Assembly (NCBI GenBank): GCA_031253835.1
Contig: JAIRVP010000054.1
Location: 62,001-126,000, forward strand
Source of the DNA: Burkholderia sp.
GTDB taxonomy: Bacteria; Pseudomonadota; Gammaproteobacteria; Burkholderiales; Burkholderiaceae
Direction of reading: 5' to 3'
Length of the DNA: 64,000 bases
Position numbers and translations under genes: made by a program. A model generated the notes under the pieces. The model had not been told where the DNA came from, ran no database searches, and saw only the letters and a program-made list of their open reading frames with translations. Positions 25,968-34,902 of this stretch are shown in pieces (positions within the stretch are counted from its first letter, which is position 1; each line of letters opens with the position of its first letter).

Positions 25968-27290
25968 GTGACCGCTACGCTTCAACCCGCCGATCTATTA
26001 GCCAGACTGCAATCCCGTCAACCGCTGCTGTGGCTGAACCCCGGTGCCGGCTGCCCGTTGCCGCAGGGCGCGCCTGCGTTCGACGCCATCGCGGCGGCCG
26101 AAGCGAGGCTGGCGCGCTGCGAGCCGCTGATGGCCGAGCTGTTTCCGGCGCTCGCGGCCACCGCGGGAAAGATCGAATCGCCGCTGATGCCGGCAGACGA
26201 TCTGCAGCACGCGCTGTCTTCGCCCCCGGACGACGCGCACGGCGCGTGGTTCATCAAGCGCGACGACGCACTACCGGTCGCCGGTTCGATCAAGGCGCGC
26301 GGCGGTTTTCACGAAGTGCTCGCGCTCGCCGAATCGATCGCGATCGAACACGGGTTGCTTGCCCCCGAGGGCGACCGACGGATCCTGGCGTCGGCGGCCG
26401 CGCGCGCGTTGTTCGCCACGCATACCGTCGTCGTGGGCAGCACCGGCAATCTCGGCTTGAGCATCGGCGTGATGGCTGCCGCGCTGGGGTTCGAGTCGGT
26501 CGTCCACATGTCGACCGATGCGAAGCCGTGGAAGAAAGCGCGCCTGCGGCAACGCGGCGTCCGCGTGGTCGAGCACGACGGCGATTACGCGCAGGCCGTC
26601 GCAGCCGGCCGAGCGCAGGCGCGCGATCAACCGCGCTGCCATTTCGTCGACGACGAAGGCTCGCTGATGCTGTTCCTCGGCTACGCCGCGAGCGCCCGGC
26701 ATCTCGCCGCGCAGCTCGCCGAATCGGGCCGCCGCGTGGACGCCGCGCATCCGCTGTTCGTCCATCTCCCGTGTGGCGTCGGCGGCGCGCCGGGCGGCAT
26801 CACGTATGGCCTCAAGGCGCTGTTCGGCGCGCACGTGCACTGCTTTTTCGCCGAACCCGTCGCGGCGCCCTGCATGCTCGTTCAGCTGGCCGCCGGCGTG
26901 AGCCGACCGGTGTCCGTCTACGACATCGGGCTCGACAACCGGACCGAGGCCGATGGCCTGGCGGTAGCGCAGGCGTCGCACCTGGTCAGCCCGCTGATGG
27001 CGTCGCAGGTGTCGGGCGTCTTCACGGTCGGCGACGCGCAGCTCTACGCGCACTTGCTCGCGGTACAACGCGCCACGGGCGTGGAACTGGAGCCGTCGGC
27101 CGCTGCCGCCGTCGGCGGGCCGGGCTGGCTCGCGCGGTCACCGGCCGGCAGGGACTACCTGCGGCGCCATGCGATCGACATGCGCACGTCGACGCACGTC
27201 ATCTGGGCAACCGGCGGCTCGCTCGTCCCGCCGGAAGAACACCGCCGTTTCCAGGCTCACGCGAGGGCGCTCGCCGCGCCCGGCGCATGA
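25968..27290 (+). CDS. dsdA: D-serine ammonia-lyase (dehydratase)
   Basis: A 440-residue PLP enzyme that deaminates D-serine to pyruvate and ammonia. The PLP lysine is in AGSIKARGG near residue 105, with the phosphate-binding loop GSTGNLGLSIG near 158-168. Length matches DsdA proteins (about 440). It starts with GTG at 25968 (VTATLQPADLL); the frame continues upstream without a protein-like sequence. Detoxification or use of D-serine is the expected role, under the divergent LysR gene. Confidence 0.93.
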   Translation: MTATLQPADLLARLQSRQPLLWLNPGAGCPLPQGAPAFDAIAAAEARLARCEPLMAELFPALAATAGKIESPLMPADDLQHALSSPPDDAHGAWFIKRDDALPVAGSIKARGGFHEVLALAESIAIEHGLLAPEGDRRILASAAARALFATHTVVVGSTGNLGLSIGVMAAALGFESVVHMSTDAKPWKKARLRQRGVRVVEHDGDYAQAVAAGRAQARDQPRCHFVDDEGSLMLFLGYAASARHLAAQLAESGRRVDAAHPLFVHLPCGVGGAPGGITYGLKALFGAHVHCFFAEPVAAPCMLVQLAAGVSRPVSVYDIGLDNRTEADGLAVAQASHLVSPLMASQVSGVFTVGDAQLYAHLLAVQRATGVELEPSAAAAVGGPGWLARSPAGRDYLRRHAIDMRTSTHVIWATGGSLVPPEEHRRFQAHARALAAPGA

Positions 27291-27344
27291 GGCCCGCCGC
27301 CCCGGCGCTCTGCCCCGTTCCCGAAGACCGGTTAGACTGTTCGA

Positions 27345-27599
27345 ATGGAACAATGCCGTTATTGCCAGAGAATCCGCGATGAATGGGATTGCCACGGGGA
27401 CGAATGCCGCCGGGCAATCGCCAAGGCGCTGCGCCGGCAGCGTGCGGGCCTGCCGATGGTGCCCGATCGCATCCGCAACGAACTGCCGTCCGGCGCGCCG
27501 ACCCAGCAGGTGATCGCCGTCCTGTCGCGGCAGCGCCTGCGCGCGCGCCGCGGCAACGAGGAACGCCGGGAACGCAAGGAAATCGACGACGACGTCTGA
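27345..27599 (+). CDS. Small cysteine-containing hypothetical protein
   Basis: An 84-residue basic protein. MEQCRYCQRIRDEWDCHGDE carries CxxC plus two further cysteines (CHGDEC), a pattern that could bind zinc. The rest is Arg-rich helix (RRGNEERRERKEIDDD). The ATG directly follows the dsdA region by 54 bases and may be expressed with it. No family recognised. Confidence 0.55.
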   Translation: MEQCRYCQRIRDEWDCHGDECRRAIAKALRRQRAGLPMVPDRIRNELPSGAPTQQVIAVLSRQRLRARRGNEERRERKEIDDDV

Positions 27600-27880
27600 T
27601 CCGGCCGCCCCGCCACCCGCCCGCATCCCTCCCCGCTTTCCGCTACCGCCGGGCACCCGCCCGGGCGCGCCATCCGCGCTGCGCGCCCCCGTCGCCGCTC
27701 CATTGCAAATCCGGCAATGCACAATGGGGACAGAAGACATTTATCTCGGAATTATTACCTGTCCAGCAACGATCTTTCGCTAAAACTCACGTTTACCCTA
27801 GGTCGACCGACGCCTACGATGTAATCAACCGCTTACGACATGGTGTCGAACGCGGAAAGCCAAAATCATCGGAGGTCATC

Positions 27881-28180
27881 ATGAAATCGCTCGTTTCCGC
27901 AGTCGTTGCCGCTGTCGCCCTGTCCGCTTCGTTCGGCGCATTCGCCCAAAGCACCGTGACCCGCGCCCAGGTGCGCAACGAACTGGTCCAGCTTGAACAA
28001 GCCGGCTACAAGCCGAGCCAGTCGAGCCCGTACTACCCGGCCGACATCCAGGCCGCGCAAGCCCGCGTGCACGGCGCCGACAACACCGGCTACGGTGCGC
28101 AACCGGCCGCAGCCGTCGAAGGTGGCGCACCGGCCGTCAAGCCGCAAAGCGCGCGCGACTCGGTCTACTTCGGCCACTAA
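27881..28180 (+). CDS. DUF4148 family exported protein
   Basis: A 99-residue protein with a Sec signal (MKSLVSAVVAAVALSASFGA, cleavage near FAQ). The mature part has the DUF4148 features TRAQVRNELVQLEQAGYKPS and YPADIQAAQARV. These proteins are numerous in Burkholderia and unknown in function. The start has a strong GGAGG site eight bases upstream. A clear hairpin follows. Confidence 0.88.
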   Translation: MKSLVSAVVAAVALSASFGAFAQSTVTRAQVRNELVQLEQAGYKPSQSSPYYPADIQAAQARVHGADNTGYGAQPAAAVEGGAPAVKPQSARDSVYFGH

Positions 28181-28218
28181 GCCTGCCGCTGCGCGTACCG
28201 CGCGCAGTCCGGCCATCC

Positions 28219-28250
28219 AACGAGCCCGTCCATGACGGGCTCGTTGCGTT
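28219..28250. terminator. Intrinsic terminator between convergent genes
   Basis: AACGAGCCCGTC-CAT-GACGGGCTCGTT is a perfect 12-base stem with a 3-base loop, followed by GCGTTT. It lies 39 bases after the DUF4148 stop and 27 bases beyond the end of the convergent GGDEF gene, so it could serve both. Confidence 0.8.
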
Positions 28251-28276
28251 TGGCGCGCATGTTTTCCGGTCGATCG

Positions 28277-30052
28277 TCAGCGGCTGCCGCCCGATGCGAC
28301 GCGATCGCCTTCGTCCGTCGCGACACCGCCCCGGACCAGGTCCTGATAGCGCACGCATGCACACTGCGCGGACGCCTTCGCCGCGTACATCGCCGCATCG
28401 GCCTTGACGAGCAGTTCCTCGGCCGACGCGCCGTCGGCCGGAAACTCGCTGACGCCGATGCTCGCGCCGACCGCCACGCGCCGCTCGCCGAACTCCAGCT
28501 CCTCGGCCATCACGATCTGGATGCGCGACGCGACGTCGCCGATCACCGCCGGCGAACGCACGTCGGCGATCAGCACGATGAACTCGTCGCCGCCGAGCCG
28601 CGCGACCATGTCGCCGTTGCGCAGCACGAGGCTCAGCCGCTTCGCGACCGCGACGAGCGTGCGATCGCCGGCCGAGTGCCCGTGCTGGTCGTTGATCTGC
28701 TTGAAGCGGTCGAGGTCGACGAACATCACGGCCAGCCCGTCGCGCACCGCCGCCGCATGCCGGATCGCGGCATCGAGATGCTCCATGAACAGCAGGCGGT
28801 TCGGCAGCGCGGTCAGCGGGTCGTGGCCGGCGAGGTGCGTGAGCTCCTGCTGCTTCGCACGCAGCATCGAGACCTGCGTGCGGATCTCGACACGCATGCT
28901 GTCGAAACAGCGCGCGAGCACGCCGATCTCGTCGGCCCGCGCGATCGGCAGTCGCTCGGCGGTCGAATCGTCGAACACGTGCGTCGCGGCACGCGCGAGC
29001 GTCTGCAGCGGCCGCGTGATCGCACGCGCGAACAGGATCGCGAGGATCACCGCCAGCAGGCTCGACACGAGCACCATCCGGACGATCCGGACGCCGAGCA
29101 CGCCGGCCGGCGCGAGCACGTCCGCGAGCGGACGCGCCATGCCGAGCACGACGAAGCGGTTGCCCTCGTCGTGCCCGAACGGCGTGCGCGCGAACGCGAA
29201 CATCTGGCCCGGCGCCTCGTCGGGCTGCGCGAGGCCATTGAGCGTCACGTTCGCTTGCGCGTTGTCGAACAACACGCGCGTGGCGGTGAAGCGGTCCTGC
29301 ATCAGCACGCGCCGGCCGCGATCGAAACCGAACGTCTGCGCCGGATCGGGATGCACGAGGAAGTCGCCCCACTCGTTCGCGAGATAGACCGCATAGTCTT
29401 CCGGCAGGTCGCGCTCGAGCCGGCCGAACACGCGCGACAGTTCGACGTCGACGACGAGCGCGCCGACCGTCCGGCCCGACGTGTCGACGACCGGCGTGCC
29501 CACCCGCAGGATCGGCAGCCCTTCGGCCGCGTGCGACCCCGTCTCGTGGTTGACCACGATCGGCGACAGGTAGATATGGCCGGGCGCCGTCGCGAGCGTA
29601 TCGAATACATAGGAAAACTGCCCTTTCTCCTGGAACGCGCTCTCGGGCAGCACGACGATGCCGCGCGCATCGCGATCGACGCGGATGCGTTCGATCCCGA
29701 AATGCCCGCTCGCGATCAGGCGGATCTGCAGGTATTCCGGATGATTTCTCATGAAGCTGTAATACACCTGCTCGAGCCGCGTGCGTCGTGCGACATCCGG
29801 ATTGTCGCCACCGGCGACGAACGCGGACGACGGCAACTGCGCGAGCACGAGCGCATCGTCGGCAACGTCCGCCAGTGCGGTCGTGAAGCGTTGCCCGAGC
29901 AGTTGCGTCGACATCAGCAGGCTGTGCTGCGCTTCCTGCACGAGCATCGCGCGATTGGCGCGATACGCGTAGTAGCCGGTCGAGCCGGACGCGATCACGC
30001 CGATGCAGGCGAACAGCACCGACAGCTTCGACGTGAGCCCGAGCCGGATCAT
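28277..30052 (-). CDS. Membrane diguanylate cyclase with periplasmic Cache and HAMP
   Basis: A 591-residue sensor that should make cyclic di-GMP. A first membrane helix (about residues 9-29) and a second (about 320-345) flank a long periplasmic Cache-like domain, followed by a HAMP-like region and a GGDEF domain. The catalytic motif is intact (RLGGDEFIVL near 485), with an I-site RNGD five residues earlier, indicating product inhibition. Its ATG overlaps the stop of the PotD-like gene (ATGA). No EAL domain. Confidence 0.92.
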   Translation of the reverse strand: MIRLGLTSKLSVLFACIGVIASGSTGYYAYRANRAMLVQEAQHSLLMSTQLLGQRFTTALADVADDALVLAQLPSSAFVAGGDNPDVARRTRLEQVYYSFMRNHPEYLQIRLIASGHFGIERIRVDRDARGIVVLPESAFQEKGQFSYVFDTLATAPGHIYLSPIVVNHETGSHAAEGLPILRVGTPVVDTSGRTVGALVVDVELSRVFGRLERDLPEDYAVYLANEWGDFLVHPDPAQTFGFDRGRRVLMQDRFTATRVLFDNAQANVTLNGLAQPDEAPGQMFAFARTPFGHDEGNRFVVLGMARPLADVLAPAGVLGVRIVRMVLVSSLLAVILAILFARAITRPLQTLARAATHVFDDSTAERLPIARADEIGVLARCFDSMRVEIRTQVSMLRAKQQELTHLAGHDPLTALPNRLLFMEHLDAAIRHAAAVRDGLAVMFVDLDRFKQINDQHGHSAGDRTLVAVAKRLSLVLRNGDMVARLGGDEFIVLIADVRSPAVIGDVASRIQIVMAEELEFGERRVAVGASIGVSEFPADGASAEELLVKADAAMYAAKASAQCACVRYQDLVRGGVATDEGDRVASGGSR

Positions 30053-31179
30053 TTTCCGAACCGCTCCGGCCGGTCGCCCGACACGATGCGGCTCCACAAC
30101 GATTCGCGGCGCGCGATGTTCTCGACAGGCTGGAGCCACACGAGATGCTGGTGCCCGGTGTCGAGGCCCGGCGGCGGCTCGAGCGTGTTCGCGAGCCCCT
30201 GGCGCTCGGTCAGCAGCGTGCCGATCGCCGGTTCGAGCATGTAGTTGATCCACGCGAATGCAAGCTCGGGACGTTGCGCGCCGCGCGTGACGGCCCAGCA
30301 GTCGAGCCACGCGAGCGCGCCCTCCTCCGGGATCACGTAGCCGACATCCGCGCCCGCGCGCCGCAGCAGTTCGACCTGCTGCGTGCCGTAGTTGCCGAAC
30401 ATCAGCGCCGCGCGATGCTGGACGAACAGCTCGGTCGCCTCTTCGGGAAGCGTGTAATACGTCAGCAGGTTGCGGCGCAGGTCGATCAGCTTGCGCGCGA
30501 CCGCGAGCGTCTGCGCGGACGACAGCCGGAACGGATCGGAATAGCCGAGCGCGAGCGCGGTGAACGAGAAATTGTGCTGCGCGCTGTTGAAGTCGAGCAC
30601 CTTGCCGCGGTAGCGCGGATTCCACAGTTCGCGCATCGAGCGCGGCGCGGCCGGTACCTGCTTGCGGTCGTAGATCAGCCCCATCGACGAATACGTGAAC
30701 GGGATCGCGTAGGTCGCGCCGTCCTGCACGAGCCCGCCGATCGTCGCGAGCTGCTGGAAGTTCGGCAACTGCCGTCGCCGGTTCGGGATGTGCGACAGGT
30801 CGATCGGCGCGAGCAGCCGTTCGTGCGCATAGCGCTGGATCTCGGCCGTGTTCGCGGCCAGCACGTCGTACGGCGGCGGCGACGCGCTGTGCATCCGCGA
30901 CCACAGCGCTTCGTCGGAATCGACGAACGTCACTTCGACGCGCGCGTGGAATTGCACCTCGAACGCGCTGACGACATCGCTGTCCGCATAGCCGGGCCAC
31001 GCGAGCACGCGCAGCACGTTGTCGTTGACGGTTTCGGGAGAGGTGGCGAAGGCCGGCAGAACAGGCGCAAGCAAGCCCATTGCCAAGATGACGAGCAGCC
31101 CGCGCACGGTGCCGCGTGCGTGCGTGCGCGCACCGATTCCCCTGATCAATCGGACCCCGTGTGAATCGCCCGGCTGCAT
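30049..31179 (-). CDS. PotD-like periplasmic solute-binding protein
   Basis: A 376-residue solute-binding protein of the spermidine/putrescine (PotD) family. An N-terminal signal (GLLVILAMGLLAPVLPAFA, about residues 26-44) is followed by VLRVLAWPGYADSDVVSAFE and IPFTYSSMGLIYDRKQVP, typical of the family. The start at 31179 has AGGA seven bases upstream; the longer frame from 31284 is unlikely. No ABC permease or ATPase genes are near it; instead it overlaps a Cache-GGDEF gene. It may therefore serve as a ligand sensor. Confidence 0.87.
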   Translation of the reverse strand: MQPGDSHGVRLIRGIGARTHARGTVRGLLVILAMGLLAPVLPAFATSPETVNDNVLRVLAWPGYADSDVVSAFEVQFHARVEVTFVDSDEALWSRMHSASPPPYDVLAANTAEIQRYAHERLLAPIDLSHIPNRRRQLPNFQQLATIGGLVQDGATYAIPFTYSSMGLIYDRKQVPAAPRSMRELWNPRYRGKVLDFNSAQHNFSFTALALGYSDPFRLSSAQTLAVARKLIDLRRNLLTYYTLPEEATELFVQHRAALMFGNYGTQQVELLRRAGADVGYVIPEEGALAWLDCWAVTRGAQRPELAFAWINYMLEPAIGTLLTERQGLANTLEPPPGLDTGHQHLVWLQPVENIARRESLWSRIVSGDRPERFGK

Positions 31180-31340
31180 TCGACTATCCTTTTTCGAGTC
31201 GATGCGATATCCCGCAACGAGACCATAAATCGTACGGTCGCGCAATCGGAAGAAGCCGTACGGAGCATGCCTGTTCAACGGCATCGGCGACGGAATGCGA
31301 CGCAGTTACACCGCCCCGCTTCGGGCCGCGGAAACGAACG

Positions 31341-32063
31341 TCAGCGCCAGGCCTGCGTGAACTCCGCGATCACGCGCGACAGGTGTGCACGCATCGCGTC
31401 GCGCGCACCGGTTGCGTCACGCGCCATGATCGCCGCGAAGATCCGCTGGTGATCCTCCTGCGACGCCTCGCGCAGCGCGGTCGAGTGGAAATGCTCCTCG
31501 ATCTTGTCCCACAGCGGATCGCTTCGCGCGCAGTCCCACATCGCGGTGACCATGTGCAGCAGCACCGTGTTGCCGGTCGATTCGGCAATCCGCAGATGGA
31601 ACTGGCGATCGGCCGTGTCGTACGCGGCCTTGTCGTTCATCTGCTCGCGCATCGTCGTCAGCGAGAAAAACAGGCGGTCGAGATCGGCGTCCTTGCGTTC
31701 GGTCGCCGCGAGCGCCGCGACTTCCGCCTCGATCAGCCCGCGCGCGCGCAGCGTCTCGATCGGCCCCGGGCCGCGCGGCACCTCGAACGTCACCGGTCGC
31801 GCGGCATCGGCCGCCGATACATAGATGCCCGAGCCGATCCGCACTTCGACGATCCCCTGCACCTCGAGCGCGATGATCGCCTCGCGCACCTGCGTGCGGC
31901 TCACGCCGAACTGGTCGGCCAGGCTGCGCTCCGACGGCAGCCGCGCGCCGGCTTCGAACGCGCCGGCCGCCACCATCGCGTGTATCTGCCGCGCAAGGCC
32001 GATATAGGAGCGGTCCGCGGCGTCGGTGTCGCGGCTGGCGGGCAGGCTGGAAAGATCGGTCAT
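31341..32063 (-). CDS. GntR/FadR-family regulator (UxuR/ExuR-like)
   Basis: A 240-residue FadR-type repressor: an N-terminal winged helix (LPSERSLADQFGVSRTQVRE, about residues 45-64) and a C-terminal FCD domain with metal-binding His/Asp residues (EAEVAALAATER, DRQFHLRIAE). The start at 32063 is preferred over 32114. It is divergent from uxuA, and both flanking sites have the UxuR/ExuR-type palindrome, so it probably represses the hexuronate genes and its own transcription. The inducer is expected to be a hexuronate-derived sugar acid. Confidence 0.85.
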   Translation of the reverse strand: MTDLSSLPASRDTDAADRSYIGLARQIHAMVAAGAFEAGARLPSERSLADQFGVSRTQVREAIIALEVQGIVEVRIGSGIYVSAADAARPVTFEVPRGPGPIETLRARGLIEAEVAALAATERKDADLDRLFFSLTTMREQMNDKAAYDTADRQFHLRIAESTGNTVLLHMVTAMWDCARSDPLWDKIEEHFHSTALREASQEDHQRIFAAIMARDATGARDAMRAHLSRVIAEFTQAWR

Positions 32064-32112
32064 CGAAAGGCTCGCAACGGGCTGGCAGGTGCCGTCGCGG
32101 CACCGGATCGCC

Positions 32113-32130
32113 AAAATGGTACACCAATTT
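32113..32130. promoter_or_regulatory. UxuR/ExuR-type operator near regulator
   Basis: AAAATGGTACACCAATTT is close to the enterobacterial UxuR/ExuR consensus AAATTGGTATACCAATTT. It lies about 50 bases before the regulator start and probably mediates autoregulation. Confidence 0.65.
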
Positions 32131-32235
32131 CGGCCTACCTCTGATTCGGCCTGTCAGCCAACCCTACAGGGCCTCCGCCGAAGCGTCATGCCAACCACTC
32201 GTGAACCGGACAACTGGTAAACCACTATCCCGCAC

Positions 32236-32250
32236 AATTGGCATACCAAT
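32236..32250. promoter_or_regulatory. UxuR/ExuR-type operator upstream of uxuA
   Basis: AATTGGCATACCAAT matches the core palindrome of the UxuR/ExuR consensus with one central change. It is about 81 bases upstream of the uxuA start. A weaker half-similar site (AACTGGTAAACCACT) lies just before it at about 32212-32226. Confidence 0.72.
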
Positions 32251-32330
32251 CATAATCCGCACATCGACGGCGGGCCGGCACGCTGCCGCCCGGTCGTCCA
32301 TGCATGAACCGCCAGCCAGGAGCCGCTCCA

Positions 32331-33392
32331 GTGAAGATGTCTTTCCGTTGGTACGGCGAGTCCGATCCGGTCTCGCTGCAATACATCCGCCAGATCCCGG
32401 GCGTCACGCATATCGTGTCCGCGATCTACGACGAGCCGGTGGGCGAAGTCTGGCCCGCGCACAAGATCGAGGCGCTGAAGGCGACGATCGAGCGCGCCGG
32501 CCTGCAGTTCGAAGTCGTCGAATCGGTGCCCGTCCACGAGGACATCAAGCTCGGCAAGCCGGGCCGCGACCGCCTGATCGACCACTACCGGCAGACGATC
32601 CGCCATCTCGGCGCGGCCGGCATCCGCGTCATCTGCTACAACTTCATGCCCGTGTTCGACTGGACGCGCACCGAGCTGTCGAAGACGCTCGACGACGGCT
32701 CGACCTGCCTCGCGTTCAGCACCGACGCGGTCGACCGGATCGATCCGGACGACGGCATCGCGCTGCCCGGCTGGGATTCGAGCTACCGGCCCGAACAGCT
32801 GCAGGCGCTGCTCGCCGACTATCGCGACGTCGACGAAGCCGCGCTGTGGGCCAACCTCGAGTATTTCCTGAAGGCGATCATCCCCGTCGCCGAGGAAGCC
32901 GGCGTGAAGATGGCGATCCACCCTGACGATCCGCCGCGCCCGATCTTCGGGCTGCCGCGCATCGTGAAGAACCGCGACGATCTCGCACGGATCCTGCGCA
33001 TCGTCGATACGCCCGCGAACGGGCTGACGCTGTGCTCGGGCTCGCTCGGCGCGGGCCCGCAGAACGACGTCGAGGCGCTGGTGCGCGAGTTCGGCGCGAT
33101 GGGCCGCATCCACTTCGCGCACATCCGCAACGTGAAGGTCGACGCGAACGGCGATTTCGAGGAAACCGCGCACCTGTCGAGCTGCGGCTCGCTCGACATC
33201 GCCGCGATCGTGAAGGCGTATCACGACACCGGCTTCACCGGCTACGTGCGCCCCGACCACGGCCGCATGATCTGGGGCGAAACCGGCAAGCCCGGCTACG
33301 GCCTGTACGACCGCGCGCTCGGCGCGGTCTACCTGAACGGCCTGTGGGAAGCCCTCGCGAAGTTCGACAGCACGCCGCACGCGTCGCGGTAA
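32331..33392 (+). CDS. uxuA: Mannonate dehydratase
   Basis: A 353-residue UxuA, which converts D-mannonate to 2-keto-3-deoxygluconate in hexuronate breakdown. Recognisable blocks include [14 protein letters not shown], the metal-binding [18 protein letters not shown], the Cys of [11 protein letters not shown], and [14 protein letters not shown] near the C-terminus. It starts at GTG 32331, eight bases after AGGAG; the ATG at 32337 is too far from that site. An MFS carrier follows after 71 bases. Confidence 0.93.
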   Translation: MKMSFRWYGESDPVSLQYIRQIPGVTHIVSAIYDEPVGEVWPAHKIEALKATIERAGLQFEVVESVPVHEDIKLGKPGRDRLIDHYRQTIRHLGAAGIRVICYNFMPVFDWTRTELSKTLDDGSTCLAFSTDAVDRIDPDDGIALPGWDSSYRPEQLQALLADYRDVDEAALWANLEYFLKAIIPVAEEAGVKMAIHPDDPPRPIFGLPRIVKNRDDLARILRIVDTPANGLTLCSGSLGAGPQNDVEALVREFGAMGRIHFAHIRNVKVDANGDFEETAHLSSCGSLDIAAIVKAYHDTGFTGYVRPDHGRMIWGETGKPGYGLYDRALGAVYLNGLWEALAKFDSTPHASR

Positions 33393-33463
33393 TCCGTCCA
33401 TCGAGGCGGCCGGCGCAGCGGATCGCCGGTCGCCCGTCACGACATTCCGCACGGAGACACCGC

Positions 33464-34774
33464 ATGCCACGCATCCGATGGGCCATGATCCTGATGTGCT
33501 TCCTGGCCAACGTCATCAACTTCATCGACCGCGCGAACCTCGCGATCGCGGCGCCCAGCATCCGTGCCGACCTCGGGCTCGACGCGGTCGGCATGGGGCT
33601 CGTGCTGAGCGCGTTCTTCTGGACCTACGCGTTCCTGCAACTGCCGGCCGGCTGGTTCATCGACAAGGTCGGCGTGCGCGTGAGCCTCGCGCTGGCCGTC
33701 GGCTGGTGGTCCGTATTCACCGTCGCGACGGGCGCCGCGCGCGGCCTCGCGCAACTCGTCGGCGTGCGGCTGATGCTCGGCGTCGGCGAAGCAGCCGCGA
33801 TCCCGTCGTTCGCGAAAGTCGCGTTCAACTGGTTCCCGCGCAGCGAACGCGGGCTCGCGAGCAGCATCTTCGACAGCGGCTCGCGCGTCGGCTCCGCGCT
33901 GTCGCTGCCGCTTGTCGCGTGGCTGATCTCGATCGTCGGCTGGCGCGGGTCGTTCGTGATCACGGGCGGCATCGGCATCGTGTGGGCACTCGCGTGGTGG
34001 TTCGTCTATCGCGACCCGGAACGCTATCGCGCGATCGCACCCGATGCCGTCGATGCGCTGCTCGCGCAATGCAGCACACCGGTCGTTGCGGCCGCAACCG
34101 ACGGCCCGGCGGTGTCGTGGCTCGACCTGTTCCGCTACCGCACCGTGTGGGGGATGATGATCGGCCTGTTCTGCCTGAACTTCGCGATCTACTTCTTCAT
34201 CACGTGGTTCCCGAGCTACCTGCTGCAGTCGCGCGGCTTCTCGCTCGCGTCGCTCGGCACGTGGGGCATGCTGCCCGCGCTGCTCGCGATTCCCGGCGGC
34301 TGGCTCGGCGGCTACGTGTCGGACAGCCTGTTCCGCCGCGGCTGGAGCGCGACCGCCGCGCGCAAGACCTGCCTCGTGCTCGGGATGCTGCTGTCGTCGT
34401 CGATCGCGCTGTCGGCGTTCGTCGAAAACGTGTGGGCGTGTCTCGGGCTGTTCGCACTCGCGTATGCAAGCCTGTCGTTCGCCGGTGCCAACGTGTGGAC
34501 GCTCGTCGGCGAAATCGCGCCGACGCCCGCGCACGTCGCGTCGATCGGCGGCATCCAGAACTTCGCGGGCAATCTCGCGGGGATCTTCATCACGACGTTC
34601 ACGGGCGTGATGTTGTCGATCACGAAGGGTTCGTTCGTGGTGCCGCTCGCGGTGGCCGGCGTGCTGTGCGTGGTCGGCGCGCTGTCGTACCTGTTCATCG
34701 TCGGCAAGGTCGAGCCGCTGCCGCCGCTGCGTGGCCGCGCGAACGGGCGGAATGCGGAGCCGAACGCCGCGTGA
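33464..34774 (+). CDS. MFS transporter, probable hexuronate uptake
   Basis: A 436-residue major-facilitator protein with twelve hydrophobic segments, of the anion:cation symporter group (ExuT/GudP-like). The N-terminal FIDRANLAIAAPSIRADLG and GWFIDKVGVRVSLA are characteristic. GGAG lies seven bases before the ATG. Its position after uxuA supports a role in taking up a uronate such as glucuronate or galacturonate, probably under the same regulator. Confidence 0.87.
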   Translation: MPRIRWAMILMCFLANVINFIDRANLAIAAPSIRADLGLDAVGMGLVLSAFFWTYAFLQLPAGWFIDKVGVRVSLALAVGWWSVFTVATGAARGLAQLVGVRLMLGVGEAAAIPSFAKVAFNWFPRSERGLASSIFDSGSRVGSALSLPLVAWLISIVGWRGSFVITGGIGIVWALAWWFVYRDPERYRAIAPDAVDALLAQCSTPVVAAATDGPAVSWLDLFRYRTVWGMMIGLFCLNFAIYFFITWFPSYLLQSRGFSLASLGTWGMLPALLAIPGGWLGGYVSDSLFRRGWSATAARKTCLVLGMLLSSSIALSAFVENVWACLGLFALAYASLSFAGANVWTLVGEIAPTPAHVASIGGIQNFAGNLAGIFITTFTGVMLSITKGSFVVPLAVAGVLCVVGALSYLFIVGKVEPLPPLRGRANGRNAEPNAA

Positions 34775-34902
34775 CGCTTCCGGAAAGCGCGGCCGATGCC
34801 CCCGCGCTTTCCTTTTCGGGCCGCCCGTCGGACAATGACCCGCGCCCGCCGGCGCGGCGCCACTTCGGCCCGTGCGCGGTGACGGCGCGCTCCGTCCAGC
34901 CG

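Noticed and set aside
28277-31000. 907-residue frame extending the GGDEF gene upstream
   Set aside because: The upstream part is a shifted frame of the PotD-like gene. The ATG at 30052 matches the membrane start of the cyclase and overlaps the neighbour stop.
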